Below, one piece after another: positions 11,931 to 22,410 of a stretch of 64,000 bases of DNA. Location of the stretch: the NCBI RefSeq assembly GCF_901001165.1, contig NC_042976.1, positions 42,726,180-42,790,179 of the forward strand, written 5' to 3'. A program made the position numbers and the translations under genes. How positions within the stretch are numbered: position 1 is the first letter of the stretch; each line of letters starts with the position of its first letter. The stretch is from Salmo trutta. Taxonomy: Eukaryota; Chordata; Actinopteri; Salmoniformes; Salmonidae. Below the pieces are notes generated by a model, which was not told the DNA's origin, ran no database searches, and was given only the letters and a program-made list of their open reading frames with translations.

Positions 11931-13570
11931 TTAAACAGTTACATACTATCAAGATATTAAAGTGTCACCAACAAAAAGGTCAACTATAGGCCTATAGCAA
12001 ATGCAGCATATGACATTCATTTTTGACATGTAAATAGCACTATTCAGTAGTGCTCAAAGCATGCCATGAGTGCAGCGTTTATTTTTGAACTCGAATCAAT
12101 GAGCCCAATTAGTCCTCCATGACAACAAAATCATAAAGAACAGAGTAGGGCTGGCTAATAAGTTCTTAGTTTTGGGGTGATGCTCAAGTAAAACAATTTG
12201 TCTAATCTTTACTTCCATATTTCCAAGTCATATTCTTGAAGATCAAGGGGTATAACATTTATTGGAATGACTGAAATTCTGATAGACTTTGGTTTTTAAT
12301 GTAAAGATATAATGTAATCGTATTATTATATGTAGTAGAATGCGATGGGTTAGAAGAAGGCTACATAATCAACCTACGAAATCCATATAAGGCCAGCTAT
12401 GTAAACTTTTACATTGATTTATCCTGCAATAGATGTTGTTCAATTGGTTACATACATTTTTGTCTTCTTCTAATGCCTCTTAAGGGGAAAGTAATCTAAA
12501 AGTAACTGAATGTAATCAGATTATGTTACTGGGTTTGGGTAATCCAAAAGTAATGTTACTTATTCAAATTTTGGACAGGTATCTAGTAACTGTAACGGAT
12601 TACATTTAGAAAGTAACCTACCCAACCCTGCAGACAACGAACACAATGGCATTTTATAGATTTGAATGCACAGAGATATCGTGACGAGATCCCGAGGCCC
12701 ATTGTTGTGCCATTCATCCGCTGCCATCGACTCATGTTTCAGCATGATAATGCACAGTCCCATATCTCAAGGATCTGTACACAATTCCTGGAAGCTGAAA
12801 ATGTCCCAGTTCATCCATGGCCTGCATACTCACCAGACATGTCACCCATTGAGTACGTTTGGGATGCTCTGGATCGATGTGTACGACAGCCTGTTCCAGT
12901 TCCCTCCAACACCCAGCAACTTCGCACAGCCATTGAAGAGGACTGGGACAACATTCCGTAGGCCACTGATCAACACCTGACCAACTCTATGTAAAGAAAA
13001 TGTTTCGCACAGCATGAGGCAAATGGTGGTCACACCAGATACTTAATGGTTTTCTGATCCAAGACCCTACTTTTTTTGGGGGGGGGGTATATCTGTGACC
13101 AACAGATGCATATCTGTATTCCCAGTTATGTGAAATCCATCGATTAGGGCCTAATGAATTTATTTAAATTGAGTGATTTCCTTACATGAACTGTAACTAA
13201 GTAAAATCTTAAAAATTGTTGCTTGTTGCGTTTAAATTTTACTTCAGTATATGCCAAATATGGTTTAGTAGAGCAAATAGCTCTAACTAAGGCCAAGAGC
13301 AGTGTGCGGGTTTCTTTTTTCTTTCAACTTCTAATTGTTGCCATACAACAAGATAGCTCAGATGTGCGAGAACATTTTTGAATGTTGAAATGTTGAAAGT
13401 AAAACGCACCAACAGTAGACGTACTGGTATAAAATAGCAATGTTTATTACAAGCAAGAAACACCTTTCAATTAGAAAACAGTAGAAAAATACATAAAATG
13501 ACTTAATTATCGCCTCTAAAATGTCTCCCTGGCAGTCACGTCCTTCTCCTACCTCCACATCTGCACCGTT

Positions 13571-13958
13571 CTGGGAGGGAGTATTCAGACCCTTTGACTT
13601 TTTTCACTTTGTGTTACGTTACAGTCTTATTCTAAAATGAAAAATTTCCAAATAATTTCTAATCAATTGAATTTACCACAGGTGGACTGCAATCAAGGAT
13701 GGAAACAGGATGCAGCTGAGCTCAATTTTGAGTCTCATAGCAAAGGGTCTAAATACTTATGTAACTAAGATATTTCTGTTTTTTATTTTTAATACATTTG
13801 CTCAAATTTAGAAAAAACTGTTTACGCTTTGTCATTATGGTGTACTGTGTGTAAATTGCTGAGGATTTTTGAAAAATGTAATCCATTTTAGAATAAGGCT
13901 GTAATGTAACAAAATGTGGAGAAAAAAATCAAGGTGTCTGAATACTTTCTGAAGTATG
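13571..13958. mobile_element. Internally deleted Tc1-like element (solo-ends copy)
   Basis: The left part (GTATTCAGACCCTTTGAC, GTTACAGTCTTATTCTAAAA) and right part (TTTTAGAATAAGGCTGTAAT, GTGTCTGAATACTTTCTGAA) match the two ends of the element at 20233-21816. The transposase gene is gone. The outermost bases are degraded. Confidence 0.75.
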
Positions 13959-13971
13959 TATATATATAAAG

Positions 13972-14900
13972 TGGGTGAAACAGTACGTAAACATTATTAA
14001 AGTGACCAGTGTTCTATGACTTTATGGACGTACTGTATGCCAGCAGTTTCTAAGGAGCAGGGTAGAGTACCGGGTGGTAGCTGGCTAGAACAGTGACTAA
14101 GGTTCAGGGCGGGGTACTGGGCGGAGGCCGGCTAGTGGTGCCTGTTTAACAGTTCAATGGCCTGGAGATAGAAGCTGTTTCTCAGTCTCTCTCTAGATTT
14201 GATATGTCTGTACTGTCTCTGCCTTCTAGATGGTAGCGGGGAGAACAGGCCATGGCGAGGTCCTTGATGATCTTCTTGGTCTCAAGTACAGTGAAATGCC
14301 CTTTTTGCATGCTCCAAACCTTTTTCCTGTGACACCGGGTGCTGTAGATGTCCTAGAGGGCAGGCAATGTGCCCCGGGTGATGCGTTGGGCTGACCGCAC
14401 CACCTTCTGGAGAGACCTGCAGCTGCGGACAGTGCAATTGCTGTATCAGGTGGTGATACTGCCCGACATGATGCTCTGTCAGCGATCCACGGCTTTTGGT
14501 TTGAATAAGTTCTAATCGTCACAGTGGGAACAACATCCTCTATGCACTTCCTGATGAACCTAGTCACCGAGTCAGTGTATATGTTGATACTATTCTCAGA
14601 GGAACCCGGAACATTTCCCAGTCTGCTTGCAAAACAATCTTGAGGCATATGTGGATTCCGATTGGTCAGACCAACGTTGAACAGTCCTTACCAGGGGAGC
14701 TTCCTGTTTAAGTTGCTGCCTATAGGTGAGGAGGAGCAGAATTAATCTGATTTGCCAATGGGAGGGCGGGGGAGGGCCTTGTAGCCATCCCGGAAGGGAG
14801 AGTAGACATTATCCATGGTCCTGTTGCACGTGTAGCACAGATGTGTTGATAGAATTTCGGTAGCGTTTTCCTCATATTTACCTAATCAATCACTGCAAAC
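13972..14900 (-). mobile_element. LINE fragment, internally deleted
   Basis: Words such as GTTTAACAGTTCAATGGCCT, ATAGAAGCTGTTTCTCAGTC and GATGATCTTCTTGGTC are typical of the same LINE family seen at 497-1440. The minus-strand frame 14648-14226 includes YTDSVTRFIRKCIEDVVP followed by NQKPWI, resembling the endonuclease-to-reverse-transcriptase linker of fish CR1/L2-like LINEs. It then jumps to the 3' region, so the core of the polymerase is deleted. Inactive. Confidence 0.65.
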
Positions 14901-15066
14901 CACTTCCAGGATACAGCTGTGGCCTCCCCTCTCTCCGTGCTGACTGAAAAATATGAAAAAGGATAGCTTTCAGCATCAAACATACTATATGTAAAGGACT
15001 GTAAAAGGTATTACGCCAATTGCAGTACCTTTCTCTGGTATACTTTCAGTTATAGCTTCACACTTA

Positions 15067-16285
15067 CAGTGCCTTCAGAAAGTATTCATACCCCTTGACT
15101 TATTCCACATTTTGTTGTGTTACAGCCTGAATTTAAAATATATTAAATATACATTTTTCTCACTCATGTTGTTTTAATTTTCTCACCAGTGTATATTTGG
15201 CCGTGTGTTTTAGATTGTTGTCCTGCTGAAAGGTGAACTTGTCTCGCAGTGCCTGTTGGAAAGCAGACTGAACCAGGTTAGACGCTAGGATTGCCTATGC
15301 TTAACTCTATTCTGTTTATTTTTATCCTAAAAACTCCCTAGTCCTTGCCTATGACAAGCATACCCATAACAAGATGCACAGCCACCACCATGCTTGAAAA
15401 TATGAAGAGTGATACTCAGTCATGTGTTGTGTTGGATTTACCCCAAAAATAATGCTTTGTATTCAGAACATATAGTTCATGTATTAGCAATTTTTTGGCA
15501 GTTTTACTTACGTGCCTTGTTGCAAACAGGATGCATGTTTTGGAATATTTTTTATTCTTTACAGGCTTCCTTCTTTTCACTGTCATTTAAGTTAGTATTG
15601 TGGAGTAACTACAATGTTGTTGATCCCTCCTCAGTTTTCTCCTATCACAGCCATTAAACTGTTTTAAAGTTACCATTGTCCTCATGGTGAAATCCCTGAG
15701 AGGTTTCCTTCCTCTCCGGCAACTGAGTTAGGAAAGACACCTGTATCTTTGTAGTGACTGCTTGTATTGATACACCATCCAAAGTGTAATTAATAACTTC
15801 AACATGCTCAAAGGAATACTCAGTGTCTGCTTTTATTTTTATTTTACCCATCTACCAGTAGGTGACCTTCTTTGCGAGGCATTGGAATACCTCCCTGGTC
15901 TTTCTTGTTGAATCTGTGTTTGATAATTGTATGTGTGGGGTACAGAGATGAGGTAGTCATTCAAAAATCATGTTAAACACTATTATTGCACACAGAGTGA
16001 ATCCAAGCAACTTATAAGGTGACTTGTTAAGCACATTGTTACTCCTGAACTTATTTAGGCTTGCCTTAACAAAGGCGTTGAATACTTATTGACTCAAGAC
16101 ATTTCAGCTTTTTATTTTTAAATAATTTGTAAAAATGGCTAAAAACAAAATTACACTTTGATATAATGGGGTGTTGTGTGTAGGCCAGTGAGGCAAAATC
16201 TCAATGGAATCCATTTTAAATTCAGGCTGTGATACAACAAAATGTGGAAAAAGTCAAGGGGTGTGAATACGCTCTGAAGACACTG
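15067..16285 (-). mobile_element. Tc1-like element, partly deleted
   Basis: TA flanks lie at 15065-15066 and 16286-16287. The left end is CAGTGCCTTCAGAAAGTATT and the right end is CTCTGAAGACACTG, with GTCAAGGGGTGTGAATACG inside. At 1.2 kb it is shorter than a complete Tc1, and the transposase is reduced to unreadable fragments (for example around 15195-15300 on the minus strand). Same family as fragments at 17612, 19832-22231 and 39973. Confidence 0.85.
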
Positions 16286-16287
16286 TA

Positions 16288-17229
16288 CATGAACATGCCG
16301 GTGAAGTATAGAAAATAGATGTAAAGTGTTGTCGCTCTCAGATAAAATGGGAACTTTGTTAACCAAGTACAGCACAGCAATAAATGTCAAGATAAGATAC
16401 AGTAGCGTACTGTGTACTTTTGCTTATGGTTCTCCCTCACTTCTTTTTCACCCATGCAGGTGACAGCTACCCTTTCAGCTCATGCTCCTTCACGTAGATC
16501 CTGAAAAGACATAAGATGAAGTACAACATTAACCAAAACATGAGCAAGGTACATTTGTGTGAACTTTCTGTAGATAGCTAGACTGCCACATACTTTATAA
16601 AATCGGAGTGCCATTGTGAAACAGTAACGAGTGCAATTTACCATTACTTTCACCATAACAGGTTATGTGCAATGAAACTAGCTAGAGCCATTCAGGCTGC
16701 AACTGTTCAGGTAGAAACTAATATTGTATAGCATTACAATCAATTCAACACAGATAAACCGGCATGACAAATCTGGAGAACTAGAAGAAAAGATAAGTGT
16801 TGGGACCACCGCTGTGTAAAATAGGAATGTAGGCTACCCTGTTACTAACGTAGCTCTAAGTGCATAGTGCAGTGGCAAAAGAGCTAATTATGGCCACATG
16901 ACCTCCTCTAAACCTTTTTCTTGCAGCATTTCTCCTGCCGTGTTCGCCACTGAATTAAAAGCCTGTTATCGCCTGTTATTGTCATCAGACCCTGTAACAG
17001 TTTGACACAAGACCTGGTATTTACAACAAGCTAACTAAGTTGATGTTGAATATGAAGTTGTCGTTCAACAGCAACCACATAAGCCTGTAGCTAACGTTAC
17101 TGTTCGAACAGCTCTAACTTCCAGTCCTACTAAAGCACGTATAGCTAGCTAAAGGCAAGGCAGGCAGCTGGCTACAAATCGGCTTACAAAGATGTAACAT
17201 TACCATGAAATAGTCGAGATAATTTTAAC
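16288..17229. other. 0.9-kb stretch with a possible exon relic
   Basis: No complete gene. On the minus strand, positions 16501-16467 read CTTTTCAG then an open frame IYVKEHELKG and a stop, which looks like a terminal exon behind a good acceptor site. No matching upstream exon was found, so it is not called as a gene. Confidence 0.3.
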
Positions 17230-17485
17230 GAGAACAAAAACTAAAAGATATGTTCCCAAAACACAAAAACTGTCAAGTAGTGCGGATGATTCTACAATGT
17301 TTCATTTAGGGTGCAAAAAATATGTATCTGATGTTGCAATAACGTTCCTAGAGTACATTTAATCTGGTTTTTTTTAAAGGTTCCTAGATCGTTTCATTAG
17401 GTTGTGGGAACAGTCTTGTGAGAACATTGTGGGGACATCACAAAAGATATGTTCCCAAAACACAAAAACTGCAAGGTTTGAACCT
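17230..17485 (-). repeat. Dispersed repeat, inverted relative to the 23.2-24.0 kb block
   Basis: GGACATCACAAAAGATATGT then TCCCAAAACACAAAAACT is the reverse complement of GGGAACATATCTTTTGTGATGTCC at 23.68 kb. The word AGATATGTTCCCAAAACACA occurs twice here (about 17248 and 17445). No coding content. Confidence 0.55.
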
Positions 17486-17611
17486 TTGAATCTGTAATGT
17501 GAAGTTTTCCAGGGCAGGTCGTTCTTCCTCGCCACCACCAGGGAAGCTCTCTTGCATCTTCTTTATTTCAATTTGGATTTCCATGCTTCCTTGTTAGACT
17601 TCTTAAACATA

Positions 17612-17977
17612 CAGCGCCTTCAGAAAGTATTCACATGCGTTTACTTTTTCACATTGTGTTACATAAAAAAAATGTGTCACTGTCCTACGAACAATACCTC
17701 ATAATGTCAAAGAGGAATTTAGTTTTTTCGTTGTTGAAATTTTACAAATGAACTACAAATGAAAGCTGAAATATCTTGAGTCAAATAATATTCAACCTCT
17801 TTGTTATGGCAAGCCTAAATAAGTTCAGGAGTAAAAAACGTGCTTAACAAGTCACATAATAAGTTGCATGGACTCTGTGTGCAATAATAGTGTTTAACAT
17901 TATTTTTGAATGACTACCTTTTCTCTCTACCCCACACATACAATTATCTGTAAGGTCCCTCAGTTGAGCAGTGTATT
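17612..17977. mobile_element. Tc1-like terminal fragment
   Basis: Begins CAGCGCCTTCAGAAAGTATT after a TA at 17610-17611 and continues with words (GGCAAGCCTAAATAAGTTCA, CCCCACACATACAATTATCT) that are the reverse complement of the right half of the element at 15067-16285. The other end is lost near 17977. Confidence 0.7.
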
Positions 17978-18439
17978 TCTACACATTTATATTACATATG
18001 TGATGTTCGGGTCCACCCGAGGGTAATAAAAGTGTGGAAAAGTGTGTGTGTAGGTGAAAACAAAGGGGAAAAAAAGGTTTGCTGCGTGCCTTCACTCTGT
18101 CTTACTCCTCCCTGGGCCTACTGTTTCAACATAGCACCAAGAACCTGTCTGTCTCCCTGCCTGTCTGTCTGTCTCCCGCTTTTCTCACACTCCTTACCCG
18201 TTGTAGTGTGTGAAACTACACAATGTCTTGCGGGAACCTGCACAATGTTATTACAATACAGGATGCAACCAGGGCCGAAGCGGATGGCGGTTACTCATGT
18301 GCAGGACATAAAGTCTTCTTTTAAACTTCACACAAGCCGGGACAGGAGCTCCTCAAGAGGAAGCTGACGATGGTAGGAACAGTATGAAAAAACAAGCCAG
18401 AGCTCCCACCTCAGCTGTTGAATACACGGAACAGGCCTA

Positions 18440-18982
18440 TCAATTACTCTAAGTTCACGTTCACGGCTGACACGTCCCTAGTGTCCTACGTACCAAAGAA
18501 AGGCAAAAAATGTGGTACTCATGATTACGCTGCATAGGGATGGGAGAATCTGTGGCCAGGAACATCAAAAACCAGAAATCATAATGGATTACAATGCCAC
18601 GAAAGGAGGAGTGGACAGCTTAGACAAGCTGGTGACTGGCTACAGCTGCAAAAGAAGAACCCTACGCTGGCCACTTGTGGTATTCTTCAATATCTTTGAC
18701 ATCTCGGTGTACAGTGCGTTTGTCATCTGGATGGTGTTGAACCCAGATTGGAACAGAGGGAAGCTCCAGAGGAGACGGCTCTTTCTCGAGGAGCTGGGCA
18801 AGGCATTGTTAAGACCTCAAATCCAGAGGAGGCAACGTATCCCAAGGAACCCAGCTTCTTCAGCCATCGTGAGGAAGATTCAAGCGGGGGATGCTGGTGC
18901 CCCATCCGCCCGACCAACAGAACCAACAACTCCAATATCGGAAGTAAGTGTGAGTGATGTTGTTGCATCTGTGTGTGTCTGA
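18440..18982 (+). pseudogene. piggyBac transposase (PGBD4-like) C-terminal pseudogene
   Basis: A first frame reads FTFTADTSLVSYVPKKGKK, then a frameshift near 18510 moves to the frame 18512-18982 with MVLMITLHRDG, KPEIIMDYNATKGGVDSLDK, YSCKRRTLRWPLVVFFNIFD and NPDWNRGKLQRRRLFLEELG. The DYNxTKGGVDxLD motif includes the last catalytic aspartate region of the DDE transposase of piggyBac family proteins. The N-terminal half and a clean start are absent, and the usual C-terminal cysteine-rich finger is not visible. A broken gene of mobile origin. Confidence 0.85.
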
Positions 18983-19156
18983 CTCTCTTACCTTGGCCTG
19001 CTGGAACAATATATACGTGAGTGAGGTATTATTATTTTGATTTTCGATTTTTTTTTGCATGAGCATTTCCCGTAAAATACTATATGTCAAATTTGTCCTT
19101 ACAATTTGTTCAGTTCAAAGCAATAAACATCAATACTGATGAAAATCTTGTTTCAT

Positions 19157-19559
19157 AGTGGGCGTCCCAAGTGGCGCAGAGGTCTAAGGCACTGCATCAC
19201 AGTGCTAACTGCATCACTACAGATCCTGGTTTGTTTCCAGGCTGTGTCACAGCTGGCTGTGACCAGGGGCCTCATGAGGTAGCGCACAGTTGTTTGGGTT
19301 AGGGGAGGGTTTGGCCGGCTGTGATGTCCTTGTCCCATCGTGCTCCAGCAACTCCTGTGGCAGGCTGGGTGCATGCATGCCAACACGGTGTTTCCTCTGA
19401 CACATTGGTGCAGCTGGCTTCAGGTTAAGTGGGCATTGTGTCAAAGAAGCAGTGCGGCTTGGTGGGGTTGTTGACCTTTGCCTCTCCCGAGTCTGTACAG
19501 GAGTTGCAGTGATGGGACAAGACTGTAACTACAAATTGAGAAAGGGGTAAAAAGAAACC
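19157..19559 (+). mobile_element. Full-length salmonid tRNA-derived SINE with target duplication
   Basis: CTTGTTTCAT is repeated exactly at 19147-19156 and 19560-19569. The head has a pol III A box-like AGTGGCGCAGAGGTCTAAGG and B box-like CCTGGTTTGTTTCCAGG. The body reads AGGGGAGGGTTTGGCCGG and CCCATCGTGCTCCAGC, and it ends GACTGTAACTACAAATTG plus a short A-rich tail. About 400 bp, the usual salmonid tRNA-SINE form; a family name is not asserted. Confidence 0.88.
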
Positions 19560-20444
19560 CTTGTTTCATTTATATTTGTTCAATATAAACATGATTTATT
19601 CCACCCATGTCTTGATTATTATTGATTTTTGTTTTTATAAAAGAAAAAGCTTTTAATGATTAATGTGATCTAGCAGAGGTAAATGGCAAATATTAACCAT
19701 GTATGCTGACTATATTGCTTGTAATTGATATAAGTCAGCATCTATTTATTAAGTATGAAGTATTTTTATGTAAATTGTTATGGCTGTATTGTTTTAAACA
19801 CTCAGTCCATCAGACCCGCGAACAAAGAAGGAAGCCTGTACAGAATAAAAATATTCCAAAACATGCATCATGTTTTTAACAAAGCACTAAATTAATACTG
19901 CAAAAAATGTGGCAAAGCAATTCACTCTTTGTCCTGAGTACAAAGCATTATGTTTGGGGCAAATACAAATCCAATACAAAACATTACCGAGTTCCACTCT
20001 CCGTAGTGGTGGCTACATCATGTTTTTCAGGATAATAATGAAACGGAATGGAGCTAAGCACAGGCAAAATCGTCGAGGAAAGCGTGGTCAGTCTGCTTTC
20101 CACCAGACACTGGGGAATGAATTCACCGTTCAGCAGGACAATAAAATAAAACACAAGGGCAAATCTACACTGAAGTTGCTTACCAAGGTGACATTGAATG
20201 TTCCTGAGTGGGCGACTGAAAGTTTTGACTTACAGTGCCTTTGGAAAGTATTCAGACCCCTTGAGTTTTTCCACATTTTATTACGGTACAGCTTTATTTT
20301 AAATTTGATTAAGTCGTTTTTTCCCCTCATCAATCTACACACAATACCCCATAATGACAAAGCAAAAGCAGGTTTTTAGAAATGTTTTAGATAACATTTA
20401 GATAAGTATTCAGACCCTTTACTCAGTACTTTGTTGAAACACAT

Positions 20445-20500
20445 TTGGAAGATATTACATTTGGAAGATATTACATTTGGAAGATATTACATTTGGAAGC
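20445..20500. repeat. 16-bp tandem repeat, about 3.5 copies
   Basis: TTGGAAGATATTACAT is repeated head to tail inside the inner Tc1, at the 3' end of its transposase frame on the minus strand. A local slippage product. Confidence 0.85.
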
Positions 20501-21457
20501 ATGTTTTGTTCTTGGGTATGACACTACACGCTTGGCATACCTGCATTTGGGGAGTTCCTCCCATTCTTCTCTGCAGATCCTCTCAAGCTCTGTCAGGTTG
20601 GATGGGGAGCGTTGCTGCACAGCTATTTTCAGGTCTCTCCAGAGATGTTTGATCGGGTTCAAGTTCGGGCTCTGGCTGGGCCACTCAAGGACATTCAGAG
20701 ACTTGTCCAGAAGCCACTCCTCCGTTGCTTCGGCTGTGTGCTTAGGATTGTTGTCCTGTTGGAAGGTGAACCTTCGCCCCAGTCTGAGGACCTGCGCACT
20801 CTGGAGCAGGTTTTCATCAAGGATCTCTCTGTACTTTGCTCTGTTCATCTTTGCCTTGATCCTGATTAGTCTCCCAGTCCCTGCTGCTGAAAAACATCCC
20901 CACAGCCTGATCCTGCCACCGCCATACTTCACTGTAGGGATGGTTCCAGATTTCCTTCAAATGTGACGCTTGGCATTCAAGCCAAAGAGTTCAATCTTCG
21001 TTTCATCAGACCAGAGAATCTTGTTTCTCATGGTCTGGGAGTCTTTAGGTGCCTTTTGGCAAACACCAAGCAGGCTGTGATGTGTCTTTTACTGAGGAGT
21101 GGCTTCCGTCTGTCCATTCTACCATAAAGGCATGATTGGTGGAGTGCTGCAGAGATGGTTGTCCTTCTGGAAGGTTCTCCCATCTCCAAAGAGGAACTCT
21201 AGAGCTCTGTCAGAGTGACCCGGGTTCTTGGTCACCTCCCTGACCAAGGCCCTTCTACCCTGATTGCTCAGTTTGGCTGGGCGGCCAGCTCTAGGAAGAG
21301 TCTTGGTGGTTCCAAACTTCTTCCATTTAAGAATGATGGAGGCCACTGTATTCTTGGGGACCTTCAATGGTGCAGAAATTTTTTGGTACCCTTCCCCAGA
21401 TCTGTGCCTTGACACAATCCTGTCTAAGAGCTCAATGGACAATGCCTTCAACCTCAT
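20471..21457 (-). pseudogene. Tc1 transposase pseudogene with altered catalytic residue
   Basis: The N-terminal part (21457-21119) begins MRLKALSIELLDRIVSRH and carries the helix-turn-helix (GYQKISAPLKVPKNTVASII) and GRPAKLS segment, then loses frame. The catalytic part (20932-20471) has KYGGGRIRLWGCFSAAGTG, TFQQDNNPKHTA and NLNPIKHLWRDLK. The third acidic residue, normally glutamate in NPIEHLW, is lysine here. The region of the first aspartate lies in the broken section 20935-21110. The C-terminus runs into a 16-bp tandem repeat (20445-20500). Dead by several independent changes. Confidence 0.88.
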
Positions 21458-22410
21458 GGTTTCGGTTTTGCTCTGACATGCACTGTCAGCTGTGGGACCT
21501 TATATAGACAGGTGTGTGCCTTTCCAAATCATGTCCAATCAATTGAATTTACCACAGGTGGACTCCAAACAAGTTGTTAGAAACACCTCAAAGATGGTCA
21601 ATGGAAACATGATGCACCTGAGCTCAATTTCGAATCTCACAGCAAAGGGTCTGAATACTTATGTAAATAAGGTAAATAAGGCTGTCACTTTGTTGTTATG
21701 GGGTATTGTGTGTAGATTGCTGAGGTTTTTATTTATTTAATCTATTTTAGAATAAGGCTGTAATGTAACAAAATGTGGAAAAAGTCAAAGCGTCTGAATA
21801 CTTTCTGAAGACACTGTAAATCTACTTCAAAATCTGTGATCAGACCTCAAAATGGTTGTCTAGCAATGATCAACAACCAATTTGACAGAGCTTGAATATA
21901 TTTTTTGGGAATAATGGGCAAATGTTGCACAATCCAGCTGTGGAAAGCTCGTAGAGACTTACCCAGAAAGACTCACAGCTGTAATCACTGCCAAAGGTGC
22001 TTCTACAAAGTATTGACTCAGTGGTGTGAACACTTATGTAAATTATATATTTCTGTATTTAATTTCAATAAATGTGCAAACATGTCTAAAAATATGTTTT
22101 CAGTTAGTCATTATGGGGTATTGTGTGAAGATGCGTGAGAATTTTTTTTATTTAATACATTTTGAATTCAGGCTGTAACACAACAAATTGTGAAATAAGT
22201 CAAGGGGTATGAATACATTCTGAAGGTACTGAACATATTCCTGGGAAATACTGGTAACTGGGTTATTAACCATCACCTTCATCCAAGAATATGAGTGCTG
22301 ATCTATCATGAAAAATAAAACAGGGGGGACAATATCGAGCGTCTCAAAGTAGGAATTATATTGCGTGTGTTTCTTTTCAAATTGAACAATACATTTTTGC
22401 AAAATGCTTC

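Larger units (their letters stand above)
10536..12630. mobile_element. hAT-type element (2.1 kb) with perfect 8-bp target duplication
   Basis: The element starts CAGGGTTGAGGAGTAAC and ends GTAACCTACCCAACCCTG, an inverted pair. CAGACAAC is repeated exactly at 10528-10535 and 12631-12638, an 8-bp duplication as made by hAT transposases. Subterminal regions are rich in GTAATCAGATTAC-like palindromic words, typical binding-site clusters. No transposase frame is recognisable, so it looks non-autonomous. It carries a TTAA-flanked MITE, which in turn carries a SINE. Confidence 0.88.
10340..13030 (+). pseudogene. Tc1 transposase pseudogene, split and internally deleted
   Basis: The N-terminal part (10340-10490) has ARELNINLSTIA, a helix-turn-helix remnant. 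The C-terminal part (12662-12961) has LMFQHDNAQSH and PDMSPIEYVWDALDR, the second and third acidic positions of the DD34E triad. The segment that should carry the first aspartate is missing, and a 2.1-kb hAT element interrupts the frame at 10536-12630. It cannot encode an active enzyme. Confidence 0.85.
10048..13249 (+). mobile_element. Tc1-like element hosting a hAT insertion
   Basis: The ends are CACTTAACAAAAATATAAAC (left, TA at 10046-10047) and GCGTTTAAATTTTACTTCAGTA (right), an imperfect inverted pair of a common salmonid Tc1 family. Transposase pieces on the plus strand lie on both sides of the hAT element at 10536-12630. The region between about 10490 and 10496 appears to join distant parts of the transposase gene, which implies an internal deletion of a few hundred bases before the hAT arrived. 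Confidence 0.85.
17996..19822 (+). mobile_element. piggyBac-like element relic, interrupted by a SINE
   Basis: Contains the C-terminal part of a piggyBac transposase (18440-18982) and a SINE at 19157-19559. The left edge is suggested by GTTCGGGTCCACCCGAGG (about 18005) and the right edge by CAGACCCGCGAAC (about 19815), a weak inverted pair. No TTAA flanks were confirmed, so the borders are uncertain. Confidence 0.55.
20233..21816 (-). mobile_element. Inner Tc1-like transposon (1.6 kb), near full length
   Basis: TA duplications lie at 20231-20232 and 21817-21818. The ends are CAGTGCCTTTGGAAAGTATT and ATACTTTCTGAAGACACTG. Its transposase runs on the minus strand. It landed in the older Tc1 at 19832-22231. 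The deleted relative at 13571-13958 belongs to the same family. Confidence 0.9.
19832..22231 (+). mobile_element. Outer Tc1-like element, left-truncated, split by another Tc1
   Basis: The left part (19832-20230) has GAAGCCTGTACAGAATAAAA and a plus-strand transposase remnant (FTVQQDN around the second catalytic aspartate). The right part (21819-22231) continues with GACCTCAAAATGGTTGTCTA and ends GTCAAGGGGTATGAATACAT. The two halves are joined by the inner Tc1 at 20233-21816 inserted at a TA. The left inverted repeat is missing. Confidence 0.78.

Noticed and set aside
19157..19260. tRNA gene suggested by A and B box-like words
   Set aside because: The body, tail and target duplication show a SINE; the tRNA-like head does not fold into a proper tRNA by inspection.
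20445..20500. Short spaced repeats as a CRISPR array
   Set aside because: Tandem without spacers, in a vertebrate transposon.
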